A stretch of 64,000 bases of DNA from Geodermatophilus nigrescens (GCF_900129495.1 NZ_FQVX01000001.1:1178001-1242000); one strand, 5' to 3'; shown: positions 1 to 8,257, counted from the stretch's first letter. Notes: generated from the sequence alone by a model not told the origin. Numbers and translations: made by a program.

Positions 1-390
1 CTCGCCCTCGCCGGTGACGTCGGCGACCAGGACCGAGCGCGTCACCGGGCTGGCCGACGGGAACGGCGCGGACGCGCCGCCGCCGGAGGCCGTCGCGACG
101 CCGAAGCGCACCTCGCCGTCGCCGGCGTCGGCGATCCACGCGGTGTCGGGCCGGTCGTCGCCGTCGACGTCGATCGTCGGCCGGGAGGCCGCGCCGTCGG
201 GCACGCCCGCCGCGCCGTCGACGGGGCAGCCAGCCGGGTCGTCGGAGGCCGGGGTCGGCGAGGGGGTGGCGGAGGCCGACGTCGACGACGGCGCCGCGCC
301 CGGCAGCTCCTCGTCGTCGGGGGTGGCCACGTCGGCGCAGCCGGAGAGCAGGACGGCGGTCAGCAGCAGGAGCACCGGGCGGCGGGTCAC
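1..390 (-). CDS. Lipoprotein with VCBS/FG-GAP-like segment (C-terminus cut by window edge)
   Basis: The visible 130 codons begin V-T-R-R-P followed by a hydrophobic stretch and a lipobox (LLSGC), so this is an exported, lipid-anchored protein. After a Ser/Thr/Pro-rich linker comes an Asp-rich piece (DVDGDDRPDTAW, then VLVADVTGEGE) that resembles the Ca-binding loops of VCBS/FG-GAP beta-propeller repeats; this family call is inference from a short segment. A GTG GTG CCC GTG run just upstream leaves the exact start uncertain by three codons. It lies 38 bp after the response regulator on the same strand, so it may be co-transcribed with the two-component system. The protein continues beyond base 1. 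No function can be assigned. Confidence 0.7.
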   Translation of the reverse strand, partial: MTRRPVLLLLTAVLLSGCADVATPDDEELPGAAPSSTSASATPSPTPASDDPAGCPVDGAAGVPDGAASRPTIDVDGDDRPDTAWIADAGDGEVRFGVATASGGGASAPFPSASPVTRSVLVADVTGEGE

Positions 391-427
391 GGGCACCACC
401 GTGGTCTGCCGGAGGGCCGGGGGCCAG

Positions 428-1099
428 TCAGCCACGCAGGTAGGCCAGCGTCGCCATGACCCGGCTGTTGCGGTCCTCGTCCGGCGCGAGGCCGAGCTTG
501 GCGAAGATCCGCTGCGTGTGCTTCTCCACCGCGCCCGGGGTGACCACCAGCGCCCGGGCGATGGCGGTGTTCGAGTGGCCCTCGGCGATGAGGCCGAGCA
601 CCTCCCGCTCCCGCGGGGTGAGCCGGCGCACCGGGTCGTCGCCGCGGCGGCGGGCGAACAGCTGGGCCACCACCTGCGGGTCGAGCACCGTGCCGCCGGC
701 GACCACCTCGGCGAGCGCGGCGAGCAGCTGGTCGAGGTCGGTCACCCGGTCCTTGAGCAGGTAGCCGGCGCCGCCGCGGCCGTCGGCGAGCAGCTCGTCG
801 GCGTAGGCCACCTCGACGTACTGCGACAGCACCAGCACCGCCGTCCCCGGCACCGCCCGGCGGACCTCGACGGCGGCGCGCAGCCCCTCGTCGGTGTGGG
901 TGGGCGGCATCCGCACGTCGACGACGGCCACGTCGGGCCGGTGCTCGCCGACGGCGCGCACCAGCGACGGGCCGTCGCCGACCGCGGCCACCACGGTGGT
1001 GCCCGCCTCCTCGAGCAGCCGGACCAGCCCCTCGCGGAGCAGGACCGAGTCCTCGGCGAGCACCACCCGCAGCGGCCGGCCCTCCGGGGTCAGCCCCAC
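428..1099 (-). CDS. NarL/LuxR-family response regulator
   Basis: 223 residues, full length for the family. The N-terminal receiver has the acidic pair (AED, residues 15-17), the phospho-acceptor Asp61 in VVDVRMPP and the LKD lysine; the C-terminal LuxR helix-turn-helix covers about residues 158-204 (LTPREREVLGLIAEG, then the recognition helix region VTPGAVEKH). It should be phosphorylated by the histidine kinase encoded immediately upstream, whose stop overlaps this ATG by 10 bp, a sign of translational coupling. It probably acts as a dimeric DNA-binding regulator. The TGTCGGGC palindrome upstream of the kinase gene (2440-2457) is a plausible autoregulatory target, but this is inference. The inducing signal is unknown. 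Confidence 0.95.
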   Translation of the reverse strand: MGLTPEGRPLRVVLAEDSVLLREGLVRLLEEAGTTVVAAVGDGPSLVRAVGEHRPDVAVVDVRMPPTHTDEGLRAAVEVRRAVPGTAVLVLSQYVEVAYADELLADGRGGAGYLLKDRVTDLDQLLAALAEVVAGGTVLDPQVVAQLFARRRGDDPVRRLTPREREVLGLIAEGHSNTAIARALVVTPGAVEKHTQRIFAKLGLAPDEDRNSRVMATLAYLRG

Positions 1100-2382
1100 G
1101 GCAGCTCGGCGGTGGTCCGGGTGGGGCCCCCGCGCGGGCTCTCGACGGTCAGCACGCCGTCGACGGCGCGCAGCCGGTCGGCCAGCCCCGCCAGGCCGTG
1201 CCCGGGCACCAGCTGCGCCCCGCCGATGCCGTCGTCCTCGACGACGACCCGCAGCGCGTCGCCCGCCCGCGCCACCTCGACCCGGCAGACCCCGGCGCCG
1301 CTGTGCTTGGCCACGTTGGCCAGCGCCTCGCTGACGACGAAGTAGGCGGTGTTCTCGGTGACCGGGGCCAGCCGCCCCTCGGGCAGGTCGACGGCGAGCT
1401 CCACCGGCACCGGCGAGCGGGCGGCCAGCGCGGCGAGCGCGGCGGCCAGGCCGCGGTCGGCGAGCACCGGCGGGGCGATGCCGCGGGACAGCGCCCGCAG
1501 CTCCTCCAGCGCCTCGCGGGCGAGGACGCCGGCCTCGGCGAGGGTGGTGCGGGCGGCGGCCGGGTCGCGGTCGAGCTGCCGCTGGGCGCGGGAGAGGTCC
1601 ATGCCCAGGCGGACGAGGTGCTGCTGCGGGCCGTCGTGGATGTCGCGCTCGAGCCGGCGCAGCGCCACCGCCTCGGCGGCGACGGCGGCGTCACGGCCGC
1701 GCGACAGCCGGCCGATCTCGGCCTGCGTGGCGGCGCGGGAGGTCAGCAGCACCCGGCCGAGGGACGCCTGCAGCACCGCCACGGCGCGGACGGCGAAGGG
1801 CAGCACCAGCGCGCCGACCAGGCCGATGAGCGTGTAGCCGGTGACGCGCAGCAGGCTGCCGCCCTCGAACCCGAGCAGCTCGAAGAGGTCCTCGTTGTCC
1901 CCCTGCGGCAGCGCCCAGTCCCACAGGCCGTAGCTCAACCCGCCGAGGGCGAGCGCCCAGAACGCCACGGTGACCGAGAACGCCAGCACCGCCAGCGGGA
2001 AGCGGAGCACCGCGTGCAGCACGTCGAGCCAGGACTGCGGGTCGCGCAGCGGGGTGAGCATCCGCCGCACCCGGCCGCCGTCGGGCCGCAGGTAGGCCGG
2101 GCGGGGGAGCGGGCGGCCGAGCACCGCGGGCAGCTGCGCCCGCTCGATGCCGGCCAGGCCGCGGGCGGCGAGCAGGGTGACGGCGAGGACGGCGACGCCC
2201 ACCCAGATCACCAGGGTGCCCACGCCGAGGGCGATCCCGGTGACGGCGAGGACGAAGCCGGCGATCCCGAGCGGGAAGGACAGCAGGGCGTAGCCGGAGT
2301 CGACCAGCAGCTGGCGCACGCGCGGGGACCGGGCGTGCGACGGGGCGGTGTCGGTGGGCATCACGAGGGTGTCGGTGGTCAT
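1090..2382 (-). CDS. Sensor histidine kinase, HisKA_3 type with putative-sensor membrane domain
   Basis: 430 residues. The N-terminal half has about four hydrophobic segments (roughly residues 30-75 and 125-205), resembling the 'putative sensor' domain of actinobacterial NarL-type kinases. The dimerisation/phospho-acceptor motif RRLERDIHDGPQQHL places the phosphorylated His at about residue 249, followed by an HATPase domain with N-box (ALANVAKHS) and G-box residues (DDGIGG, GHGLAGL). It should autophosphorylate in response to an unidentified envelope signal and pass phosphate to the adjacent response regulator. The ATG at 2382 is chosen because a CAGGCT hexamer ends 6 nt before it, fitting a leaderless start; an ATG seven codons in is the alternative. 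The open frame runs far upstream as an antisense shadow of the next gene. Confidence 0.93.
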   Translation of the reverse strand: MTTDTLVMPTDTAPSHARSPRVRQLLVDSGYALLSFPLGIAGFVLAVTGIALGVGTLVIWVGVAVLAVTLLAARGLAGIERAQLPAVLGRPLPRPAYLRPDGGRVRRMLTPLRDPQSWLDVLHAVLRFPLAVLAFSVTVAFWALALGGLSYGLWDWALPQGDNEDLFELLGFEGGSLLRVTGYTLIGLVGALVLPFAVRAVAVLQASLGRVLLTSRAATQAEIGRLSRGRDAAVAAEAVALRRLERDIHDGPQQHLVRLGMDLSRAQRQLDRDPAAARTTLAEAGVLAREALEELRALSRGIAPPVLADRGLAAALAALAARSPVPVELAVDLPEGRLAPVTENTAYFVVSEALANVAKHSGAGVCRVEVARAGDALRVVVEDDGIGGAQLVPGHGLAGLADRLRAVDGVLTVESPRGGPTRTTAELPWG

Positions 2383-2439
2383 GTCCCGAGCCTGGCGACG
2401 CGGCGGCGCCCGGCCGATCCCGTCAGCCGGTCGATCCGC

Positions 2440-2484
2440 TGTCGGGCTGGCCCGACACCCTGCGCCGCCGCGTCCATGTCGGGC
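2440..2484. promoter_or_regulatory. Palindromic TGTCGGGC operator candidate
   Basis: TGTCGGGC-TG-GCCCGACA (2440-2457) has perfect 8-bp arms, and a third TGTCGGGC half-site sits at 2477-2484. It lies 58 bp upstream of the histidine kinase start, between divergent genes. A response-regulator or repressor site is inferred; nothing identifies the binder. Confidence 0.4.
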
Positions 2485-2525
2485 GCGATGCTCCCGGCTC
2501 CCGGGCCGCGGTGTCCAGCACCTCG

Positions 2526-2531
2526 TAGGGT
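2526..2531 (+). promoter_or_regulatory. Possible -10 (TAGGGT) of the 2602 lipoprotein gene
   Basis: TAGGGT matches the TANNNT -10 pattern seen repeatedly in this window. It would give a 5' leader of about 65 nt carrying the GGAGG at 2590-2594. No convincing -35 is visible. Confidence 0.3.
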
Positions 2532-2601
2532 CGTCGGGGTCGGGCGAGCCGCCGTCGTCGCGTCCCCCGCGACCGGGCGCCCGGCGGACGGAGGTCCCCG
2601 C

Positions 2602-4239
2602 GTGCGACACAGGGCCGCGCCCCTCGCCGTCAGTGCCCTGCTGCTGGCCGCCGGCTGCACCTCGTCGGGGTCCGGCGGGGACGACGACGCCGGCCCCGCG
2701 TCGGTCGCCGCCGCGGCGCCCGGCGAGCGGCTCACCGTGGTCGCCGACGCCGAGCCCGTGGCCGCCGCGGTGAGCACCAGCCGCGCGCTGTTCGAGGAGG
2801 CCGGCGTCGTGGTGGTCGCGCCCGACGGCGACCGCGCCGCCGCGCTGCTCGGCGCCTCGGCCGCCGTCGGCCTCGGCGTGCCGCTGCTGCTCGACCCCGA
2901 GGGCGAGGACGGCGACGAGGCCGTCGCCGGGGAGCTCGACCGGCTCGGCGCCACCACCGTGCTCGCCGTCGGCGCCGACACCGCGCCCGGCGACGCCGAC
3001 GTCGTCTCCGTGCCCGCCACCGCCGACGCCGTCGCCGCGGCCACCGGCCTCGACCTCGCCGAGGCCGACCCGGTGGCCGAGGGCGGCGAGGCCGCGGCGG
3101 TCGCCGGGCTGGACCCCGAGGCCCCGGCCGCGCTGCGCCCCGAGGACGGCGACGACGCGGCCGAGGGCGAGGCCTCCGGGGAGCTGTCCGAGGTCGAGCG
3201 CGCCGAGCCGCTGGAGGGCACCGTCGTCCTCTCCGACGGCGACCCCGCGGCGCTGGCCGGTGTCGCCACCGCGCGGGCCGCCGGCGCCACCGTGCAGGTG
3301 ACCGACGGGCAGACCGACCCGCGCGGCTCGGCCGACGTCGTCGACGCGGTCGCGGGCGCCGACACCGTCGTCGCGCTGGGCGCGGGCTTCGGCGCCGAGG
3401 ACGGGCTGGACTGGAAGCTGGAGACCGCGGCCACCGGCGCCCAGCTCCCGGGCGGTGGCCAGGTGCTGTTCCCGCAGCACTTCCTCGTCGCCCTGTACGG
3501 CCACCCCGGCACCGGCGCGCTCGGCGTGCTGGGGGAGCAGGACGTGCCGGCCACCGTGCAGCGCGCCCGCGACACCGCCGCGCCCTACGAGGCGCTGGTG
3601 CCCGACGCCACCGTCGTGCCGGCCTTCGAGATCATCGCCACCGTCGCCTCGGAGTTCCCGACCGAGGGCAACGACTACTCCTACGAGGCGCCGGTCGAGG
3701 AGCTGCGGCCGCTGGTCGAGGCCGCCGGCGAGGCCGGGATCTACGTCGTCCTGGACCTGCAGCCCGGCCGCACCGACTTCGTCACGCAGGCCGAGGTCTA
3801 CCGGCCGCTGCTGGAGCTGCCGCACGTCGGGCTGGCGCTGGACCCCGAGTGGCGGCTGGGCCCGAACGAGGTGCACCTGACCCAGATCGGCTCGGTCGAC
3901 GTCGAGGAGGTCAACCGCGTGGTCACCTGGCTGGCCGACCTCACCCGCGAGAACCGGCTGCCGCAGAAGCTGCTCGTGCTGCACCAGTTCCGGGTGGACA
4001 TGATCCCGGGCCGCGAGCGGGTGGACCTCTCCCGCGACGAGCTCTCGGTGATGGTGCACGCCGACGGGCAGGGGCCCCAGCCGAGCAAGCAGGACACCTG
4101 GCGGGTGCTGCGCGGCATCGGCCCCGAGGGGCTGACCTGGGGCTGGAAGAACTTCTACGACGAGGACGCCCCGATGCTCACGCCCGAGGAGACGATCGCC
4201 CAGGTCTCCCCGCGCCCGGAGCTGGTCACCTACCAGTAG
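2602..4239 (+). CDS. Large lipoprotein with cell-wall-binding-repeat-like N-terminal region
   Basis: 545 residues from the GTG preceded by GGAGG about 8 nt upstream. A short signal peptide ends in the lipobox LLLAAGC, so the mature protein should be anchored outside the membrane. Residues ~45-290 contain repeated segments in which a hydrophobic strand is followed by GVPLLLD and LGATTVLAVGA-like motifs, reminiscent of cell wall binding repeat 2 (PF04122). Residues ~330-545 form a second domain with alternating strand-like stretches (YVVLDLQPG, VGLALDPEWRL, KLLVLHQFR) suggestive of a TIM barrel; Asp/Glu residues on strand ends could be catalytic but I do not recognise the family. The middle is very Ala/Asp/Glu-rich. 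It stands alone, divergent from the two-component operon. Function unknown. Confidence 0.8.
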   Translation: MRHRAAPLAVSALLLAAGCTSSGSGGDDDAGPASVAAAAPGERLTVVADAEPVAAAVSTSRALFEEAGVVVVAPDGDRAAALLGASAAVGLGVPLLLDPEGEDGDEAVAGELDRLGATTVLAVGADTAPGDADVVSVPATADAVAAATGLDLAEADPVAEGGEAAAVAGLDPEAPAALRPEDGDDAAEGEASGELSEVERAEPLEGTVVLSDGDPAALAGVATARAAGATVQVTDGQTDPRGSADVVDAVAGADTVVALGAGFGAEDGLDWKLETAATGAQLPGGGQVLFPQHFLVALYGHPGTGALGVLGEQDVPATVQRARDTAAPYEALVPDATVVPAFEIIATVASEFPTEGNDYSYEAPVEELRPLVEAAGEAGIYVVLDLQPGRTDFVTQAEVYRPLLELPHVGLALDPEWRLGPNEVHLTQIGSVDVEEVNRVVTWLADLTRENRLPQKLLVLHQFRVDMIPGRERVDLSRDELSVMVHADGQGPQPSKQDTWRVLRGIGPEGLTWGWKNFYDEDAPMLTPEETIAQVSPRPELVTYQ

Positions 4240-4324
4240 CCCGCCGGGGACTCCCGTTCGGTCGGTGCCCCGTGGTGGACTGACGCCCGCCGACGGGGTT
4301 GTCGACGAGGAGAGGTGGTCTGCG

Positions 4325-5326
4325 GTGACCAGCGTGCTGCGCGGGGTGTCCGGCGAGCTCGACCCACGGTTGCTCGAGCACCGGCGGGAGCTGACCGGCT
4401 ACTGCTACCGGATGCTCGGGTCGAGCTTCGACGCCGACGACGCGGTGCAGGAGACGATGGTCCGCGCCTGGAAGAGCCTGGGCGACTTCGAGGGCCGCTC
4501 GTCGCTGCGCTCCTGGCTGTACCGGATCGCCACCAACGTCTGCCTCGACCAGCTCTCGGGCCGCCAGCGCCGGGCGCTGCCCATGGACCTCTCGGGCCAG
4601 TCGTGGTCGCCGGTGGAGGCGTCGCTGGCCGCCAAGCGGCCGGCCGAGGCGTGGGTGGAGCCGGTGCTCGACCGGCAGGTCCTGCCCGAGGACGGCGACC
4701 CGGCCGAGCGCGCGGTGGCCCGCGAGTCGGTGCGGCTGGCGTTCGTCGCGGCGCTGCAGCACCTGCCGCCCCGCCAGCGCGTGGTGCTGCTGCTGCGCGA
4801 CGTGCTGCGCTGGCGGGCCGACGAGGTGGCCGAGCTGCTCGACAGCACGGTCGCCTCGGTGAACAGCGCGCTGCAGCGGGCCCGCGCCACGCTCGCGGCC
4901 GTGGGCGGCGACCCGGAGGAGCGCCCGCTCGACGCCGACCACCGCGAGCTGCTCACCCGCTACCTCGACGCGTTCGAGCGCTACGACATCGACGCGTTCG
5001 TCAAGCTGCTGCACGAGGACGCCACGCAGCACATGCCGCCGTTCGAGATGTGGCTGGGCAGCGCCGCCGACATCGGCACCTGGATGCTCGGCCCGGGCAG
5101 CGGCTGCCGGAACTCGCGGCTCATGCTCACCGAGGCGAACGGCTCGCCGGCCGTCGCGCAGTGGCGGCCCACCGACGACGGCGGCCACGTGCCCTGGGCG
5201 CTGCACGTGCTGGAGATCGAGGACGGCCGGATCCGGCACATCACCAGCTTCCTCGACCTCGACAACGACCTGTTCGCCCGTCTCGGGCTGCCCGTCGCGG
5301 CCCCGGAGGGCGTCGCCGTCCCCTGA
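4325..5326 (+). CDS. sigG: ECF sigma factor, SigG/SigX5-like with SnoaL-type C-terminal domain
   Basis: 333 residues. Region 2 is clear (YCYRMLGSSFDADDAVQET, then SLRSWLYRIATNVCLD), followed by RRRALPMDL-like residues typical of the TIGR02960 (SigX5/M. tuberculosis SigG) group, and region 4 (LPPRQRVVLLLRDVLRWRADEVAELL, ALQRAR). The C-terminal ~120 residues are a SnoaL-like NTF2 fold (LDAFERYDIDAFVKLLHEDAT), which in this group is thought to modulate activity in place of a separate anti-sigma factor. GTG 4325 is chosen because GAGGAGAGG (4307-4315) sits 9 nt upstream; a longer in-frame start at 4265 lacks this. No anti-sigma gene is adjacent. Target promoters cannot be inferred. The gene symbol rests on family resemblance, not proven orthology. 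Confidence 0.88.
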   Translation: MTSVLRGVSGELDPRLLEHRRELTGYCYRMLGSSFDADDAVQETMVRAWKSLGDFEGRSSLRSWLYRIATNVCLDQLSGRQRRALPMDLSGQSWSPVEASLAAKRPAEAWVEPVLDRQVLPEDGDPAERAVARESVRLAFVAALQHLPPRQRVVLLLRDVLRWRADEVAELLDSTVASVNSALQRARATLAAVGGDPEERPLDADHRELLTRYLDAFERYDIDAFVKLLHEDATQHMPPFEMWLGSAADIGTWMLGPGSGCRNSRLMLTEANGSPAVAQWRPTDDGGHVPWALHVLEIEDGRIRHITSFLDLDNDLFARLGLPVAAPEGVAVP

Positions 5327-5343
5327 CGCCGCCCGCTCCTCGC

Positions 5344-5379
5344 CACCGCCGCTCCGCCCGCCCGGGTGGGGCGGCGGTG
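5344..5379 (+). terminator. GC-rich hairpin after sigma factor gene
   Basis: A 12-pair stem (5344-5355 with 5368-5379, one T-G wobble) and 12-nt loop lie 17 bp after the stop. There is no U-tract, as usual for high-GC actinobacteria. Confidence 0.5.
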
Positions 5380-5398
5380 CCGTGTCCGGGGTGGTTGC

Positions 5399-5423
5399 GT
5401 TGTATACCCCCGGGGGGTACAAC
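5399..5423. promoter_or_regulatory. CsoR/RcnR-family-like operator
   Basis: A near-perfect 25-bp palindrome: arms GTTGTA and TACAAC surround a centre of TACCCCC/GGGGGGTA. C-tract/G-tract palindromes flanked by TA are characteristic of operators of the CsoR/RcnR/CstR repressors. It lies 25 bp upstream of the DUF4396 start, overlapping the likely promoter. Assignment to a copper- or sulfur-responsive repressor is inference; no csoR gene is in the window. Confidence 0.6.
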
Positions 5424-5448
5424 GGTCGCGTCGACCGGAGGAGGGGAC

Positions 5449-5970
5449 ATGCACACCGACCACACGCCCGCGACGACCCACGGCACCCACGGGACGGCGG
5501 GCTACGCGGCGCACGGACACGGATCCCACGGCGGCCCGGTCAGCTGGGCCGCGGCCGCGCAGGCCACGCTGCACTGCCTCGTCGGCTGCGCCATCGGCGA
5601 GGTGCTCGGCATGGTGATCGGCACGGCGCTCGGGTGGTCCGCCGGCGCCACGGTCGCGCTGGCCGTCGGGCTGGCGTTCGTCTTCGGCTACGCGTTCACC
5701 ATGCGCGGCGTGCTGCGCGCCGGGCTGCCGTTCCGCCGGGCGCTGCGGGTGGCGCTGGCCGCCGACACCGTCTCGATCGCGGTCATGGAGCTCGTCGACA
5801 ACGGCGTCATGCTCGGCGTCCCCGGCGCGATGGAGGCGGGCCTGGACTCGGCGTTCTTCTGGGGCGCGCTCGCCGTCGCGCTGGCCGTGGCGTTCGTCGT
5901 CACCACGCCGGTGAACCGCTGGCTGATGGGCCGTGGGCGCGGGCACGCCGTCGTCCACGCCCTGCACTGA
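5449..5970 (+). CDS. DUF4396 membrane protein, probable metal-linked
   Basis: 173 residues from ATG with a strong [11 protein letters not shown]hine-Dalgarno sequence. The N-terminus is rich in His and Thr (MHTDHT..., HGHGSHGG), followed by a conserved-looking segment HCLVGCAIGEVLGMVIG at about residues 44-60 and three or four hydrophobic helices (about 55-80, 83-100, 120-137, 143-162). This matches DUF4396 as I know it. The His cluster and HCxxGC motif suggest binding of a soft metal such as copper. The CsoR-like palindrome at 5399-5423 immediately upstream supports metal-inducible expression. It ends 24 bp before the convergent FAD oxidase gene. Biochemical function is not established for the family; a role in copper handling is inferred from context. 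Confidence 0.8.
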   Translation: MHTDHTPATTHGTHGTAGYAAHGHGSHGGPVSWAAAAQATLHCLVGCAIGEVLGMVIGTALGWSAGATVALAVGLAFVFGYAFTMRGVLRAGLPFRRALRVALAADTVSIAVMELVDNGVMLGVPGAMEAGLDSAFFWGALAVALAVAFVVTTPVNRWLMGRGRGHAVVHALH

Positions 5971-5994
5971 GCCGGCCGCCGGCCCGCTCGGGCC

Positions 5995-7386
5995 TCACTC
6001 GTCGGGCAGCACCTTGCCGGGGTTGAGGATGCCGAGCGGGTCGAGCGCCGCCTTGACCGCGCGCTGCATCGCCACCACCGCGGGGCTCTGCTCGAGCGCC
6101 AGGCCCGACCGCTTGAGCAGGCCCACGCCGTGCTCGCCGGTGACGGTGCCGCCGAGCGCGACGGCGTCGCGCATGATCTCGGCGAACGCCACCTGGGCGC
6201 GCTCGCGGGCGGCGTCGTCGCCGGGCGGCGTGATGATCAGCGGGTGCAGGTTGCCGTCGCCGGCGTGCGCGATGTTGGCGATGAGCACGTCGTTGCGCCG
6301 GGCCGCGGCCTCCACCCGGCCGAGCATCTCCGGGACGGCGGCCTTCGGCACGCACACGTCCTCGGTGAGCACCGGGCCCAGCCGCTCGACGGCGGGGTAG
6401 GCGAGCCGGCGGGCGGAGAACAGCGCCTCGGCCTCGGCGGGGTCGGTGGAGGCGGCGGCCCAGGTGGCGCCGGCGTCGGTGAAGCAGCGCAGCATCCCGT
6501 CGGCCTCGGCGTCGCCGGCCGGGCCGGGGGCGTCGGAGCGGCCGAGCAGGACGACGTCGGCATCGACCGACAGGCCCATGTTCTTCCAGGCGTCGACGGC
6601 GGCCAGGCAGTGCCGGTCCACCAGCTCCAGCGCCGACGGCACGATGCCCGCCGCGCCGACCGCCTCCACCGCGCGGCCGGCGTCGACCACCGAGGCGAAG
6701 TAGCCGACGACCGTGCGCTCGGCCGGGCGGGCCGGGCGCAGCCGCACGGTCACCTCGGTGACGATCCCGAGGGTGCCCTCCGAGCCGACCATCAGCCCGG
6801 CGAGGTCGTAGCCGACGACGCCCTTCGCCGTCCGCCGGCCCAGCCGCACCAGCTCGCCGGTGCCGGTGACCACCTCGAGCTCGAGGACGTAGTCGCGGGT
6901 GACGCCGTACTTCACGCAGCACAGCCCGCCGGCGTTGGTGGCCACGTTGCCGCCGATGGTCGACCACGGCGCGCTCGCCGGGTCCGGCGGGTACCACAGG
7001 CCCTGCGCCGCGCAGGCCGCGCGCAGGTCGTCGTTGACCACGCCGGGCTGGACGACGGCGTAGCGCTCGACCGGGTCGATGGCCCGGATCTCCCGCATGG
7101 CCTCGGTGGAGACGACCACGCACCCGTCGACGGCGTTGGCCCCGCCGGACAGGCCGGTGCCGGCGCCACGGGTCACGACCGGCGCCCGGTGCGCCACGCA
7201 GGCGCGCACGACGGCCTGCACCTCGGCCGACGTCCGCGGCCGGACGACGGCGACCGGCCGGCCGTGCGGCGCCCACTCGGCCTCGTCGTGCACGTAGGAG
7301 GCGACGACGTCGTCGTCGAGCAGCAGCCGGTCGGCGGGGAGCGCGGCGCGGAGGGCCTCGACGACCCCGGTGCTGAGGGTGGTCAC
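5995..7386 (-). CDS. FAD-linked oxidase, GlcD/D-lactate dehydrogenase type
   Basis: 463 residues. The N-terminal FAD_binding_4 (PCMH) domain is clear: VVRPRTSAEVQAVVRACVAH, then RGAGTGLSGGANAV for pyrophosphate binding and the TIGGNVATNAGG stretch. The C-terminal FAD-linked oxidase domain carries IANIAHAGDGNLHPLI and TGEHGVGLLKR, typical of enzymes oxidising 2-hydroxy acids such as glycolate or D-lactate. It is a cytoplasmic or membrane-associated flavoprotein that usually passes electrons to an acceptor. No partner Fe-S subunit (GlcE/GlcF) is adjacent, so substrate cannot be fixed. GTG 7386 is preferred; TTG 7398 is also in frame. The gene is divergent from the aminopeptidase gene 34 bp away, so the two may share a promoter region. 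Confidence 0.9.
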   Translation of the reverse strand: MTTLSTGVVEALRAALPADRLLLDDDVVASYVHDEAEWAPHGRPVAVVRPRTSAEVQAVVRACVAHRAPVVTRGAGTGLSGGANAVDGCVVVSTEAMREIRAIDPVERYAVVQPGVVNDDLRAACAAQGLWYPPDPASAPWSTIGGNVATNAGGLCCVKYGVTRDYVLELEVVTGTGELVRLGRRTAKGVVGYDLAGLMVGSEGTLGIVTEVTVRLRPARPAERTVVGYFASVVDAGRAVEAVGAAGIVPSALELVDRHCLAAVDAWKNMGLSVDADVVLLGRSDAPGPAGDAEADGMLRCFTDAGATWAAASTDPAEAEALFSARRLAYPAVERLGPVLTEDVCVPKAAVPEMLGRVEAAARRNDVLIANIAHAGDGNLHPLIITPPGDDAARERAQVAFAEIMRDAVALGGTVTGEHGVGLLKRSGLALEQSPAVVAMQRAVKAALDPLGILNPGKVLPDE

Positions 7387-7420
7387 GGGGACAGTCAACC
7401 CCTGCGTCGAGGATGGGCCG

Positions 7421-8245
7421 GTGAAGGTCTACCTCTCCTCCGACATGGAGGGCACCGCCGGAGTCGTCGACTGGGACCAGTGCCGCGGCCCGGGCGGCGA
7501 GTACGAGCACTACCGGCGGCTGCTGCAGGACGAGGTCAACGCGGCGATCGCCGGCGCCCTCGACGCGGGGGCCACGCAGTTCCTCGTCAACGACTCGCAC
7601 TCGACGATGCAGAACCTGCGGCCCGGCGAGCTGCTCGGGCGGGCGCGCTACCTGTCGGGCCGGCACAAGCCGATGTACATGATGGAGGGCCTCGACGCGT
7701 CCTTCGACGCCGTCTTCCTGGTCAGCTACCACGGCTCGATGGCCGCGGAGCCCTCCACGCTGTCGCACACCTACAACCCGCGGGCGATCGCGCGGGTGAC
7801 GCTGAACGGCGTCGAGGTGGGGGAGTCGGGCATCAACGCGCTGGTGGCGCTCGGCCACGGCGTGCCGGTGGTGCTGGTGACCGGTGACGACACGACGGCC
7901 GACGAGGCGCGGGCCGTGTGTCCGGGGGTCACCGCCGTCGTGGTGAAGCGGTCGGTGAGCCGGTTCGCCGCCGACAGCCTGCACCCCGACGAGGCCTGCC
8001 GGCTGATCCGCGAGGGCGCGGCCGCGGCCCTGCGCGGCCTCGACGGCGCGCGGCTGCCGGCGATCGACCTGCCGGCGACGCTGGAGGTCACCTTCCGCAA
8101 CGCGGACCTGGCCGAGATGGCCACGAGGATCGTCGGGGTGGAGCGGGCCGGGACGCTCGCGGTGACGATCACCGGCGAGGACCCGGTGGAGCTCTACCGG
8201 ACGTTCGTGACCGTCGTGCTGCTGACGCGGGGGATCGCGGAGTAG
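7421..8245 (+). CDS. D-aminopeptidase DppA-like, peptidase family M55
   Basis: 274 residues, the same length as Bacillus subtilis DppA. Zinc-binding positions line up with that enzyme: Asp8 and Glu10 in SSDMEG, His60 in NDSH and His104 in SYHGS, plus a Glu in the NGxEVGE segment near 132-135 and a His at about 116 where the family nucleophile lies. DppA releases N-terminal D-amino acids from peptides such as D-Ala-D-Ala, and a similar cytoplasmic zinc aminopeptidase activity is expected. GTG 7421 is chosen because it places the SxDxEG motif at the family position; GAGGAT ending 6 nt before it fits a leaderless start. No dpp transporter genes are adjacent, so its role here (peptidoglycan peptide recycling or other) is open. 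Confidence 0.9.
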   Translation: MKVYLSSDMEGTAGVVDWDQCRGPGGEYEHYRRLLQDEVNAAIAGALDAGATQFLVNDSHSTMQNLRPGELLGRARYLSGRHKPMYMMEGLDASFDAVFLVSYHGSMAAEPSTLSHTYNPRAIARVTLNGVEVGESGINALVALGHGVPVVLVTGDDTTADEARAVCPGVTAVVVKRSVSRFAADSLHPDEACRLIREGAAAALRGLDGARLPAIDLPATLEVTFRNADLAEMATRIVGVERAGTLAVTITGEDPVELYRTFVTVVLLTRGIAE

Positions 8246-8257
8246 GGGCGGCCGCCG

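Noticed and set aside
1090..4059. A 989-codon open frame on the minus strand through the lipoprotein gene
   Set aside because: Only the 3' part (1090-2382) has kinase motifs; the rest is an antisense shadow of a GC-rich coding gene, with no family resemblance.
4265..4324. Longer N-terminus for the ECF sigma factor
   Set aside because: The upstream codons lack a ribosome site and conservation; GAGGAGAGG correctly spaces GTG 4325.
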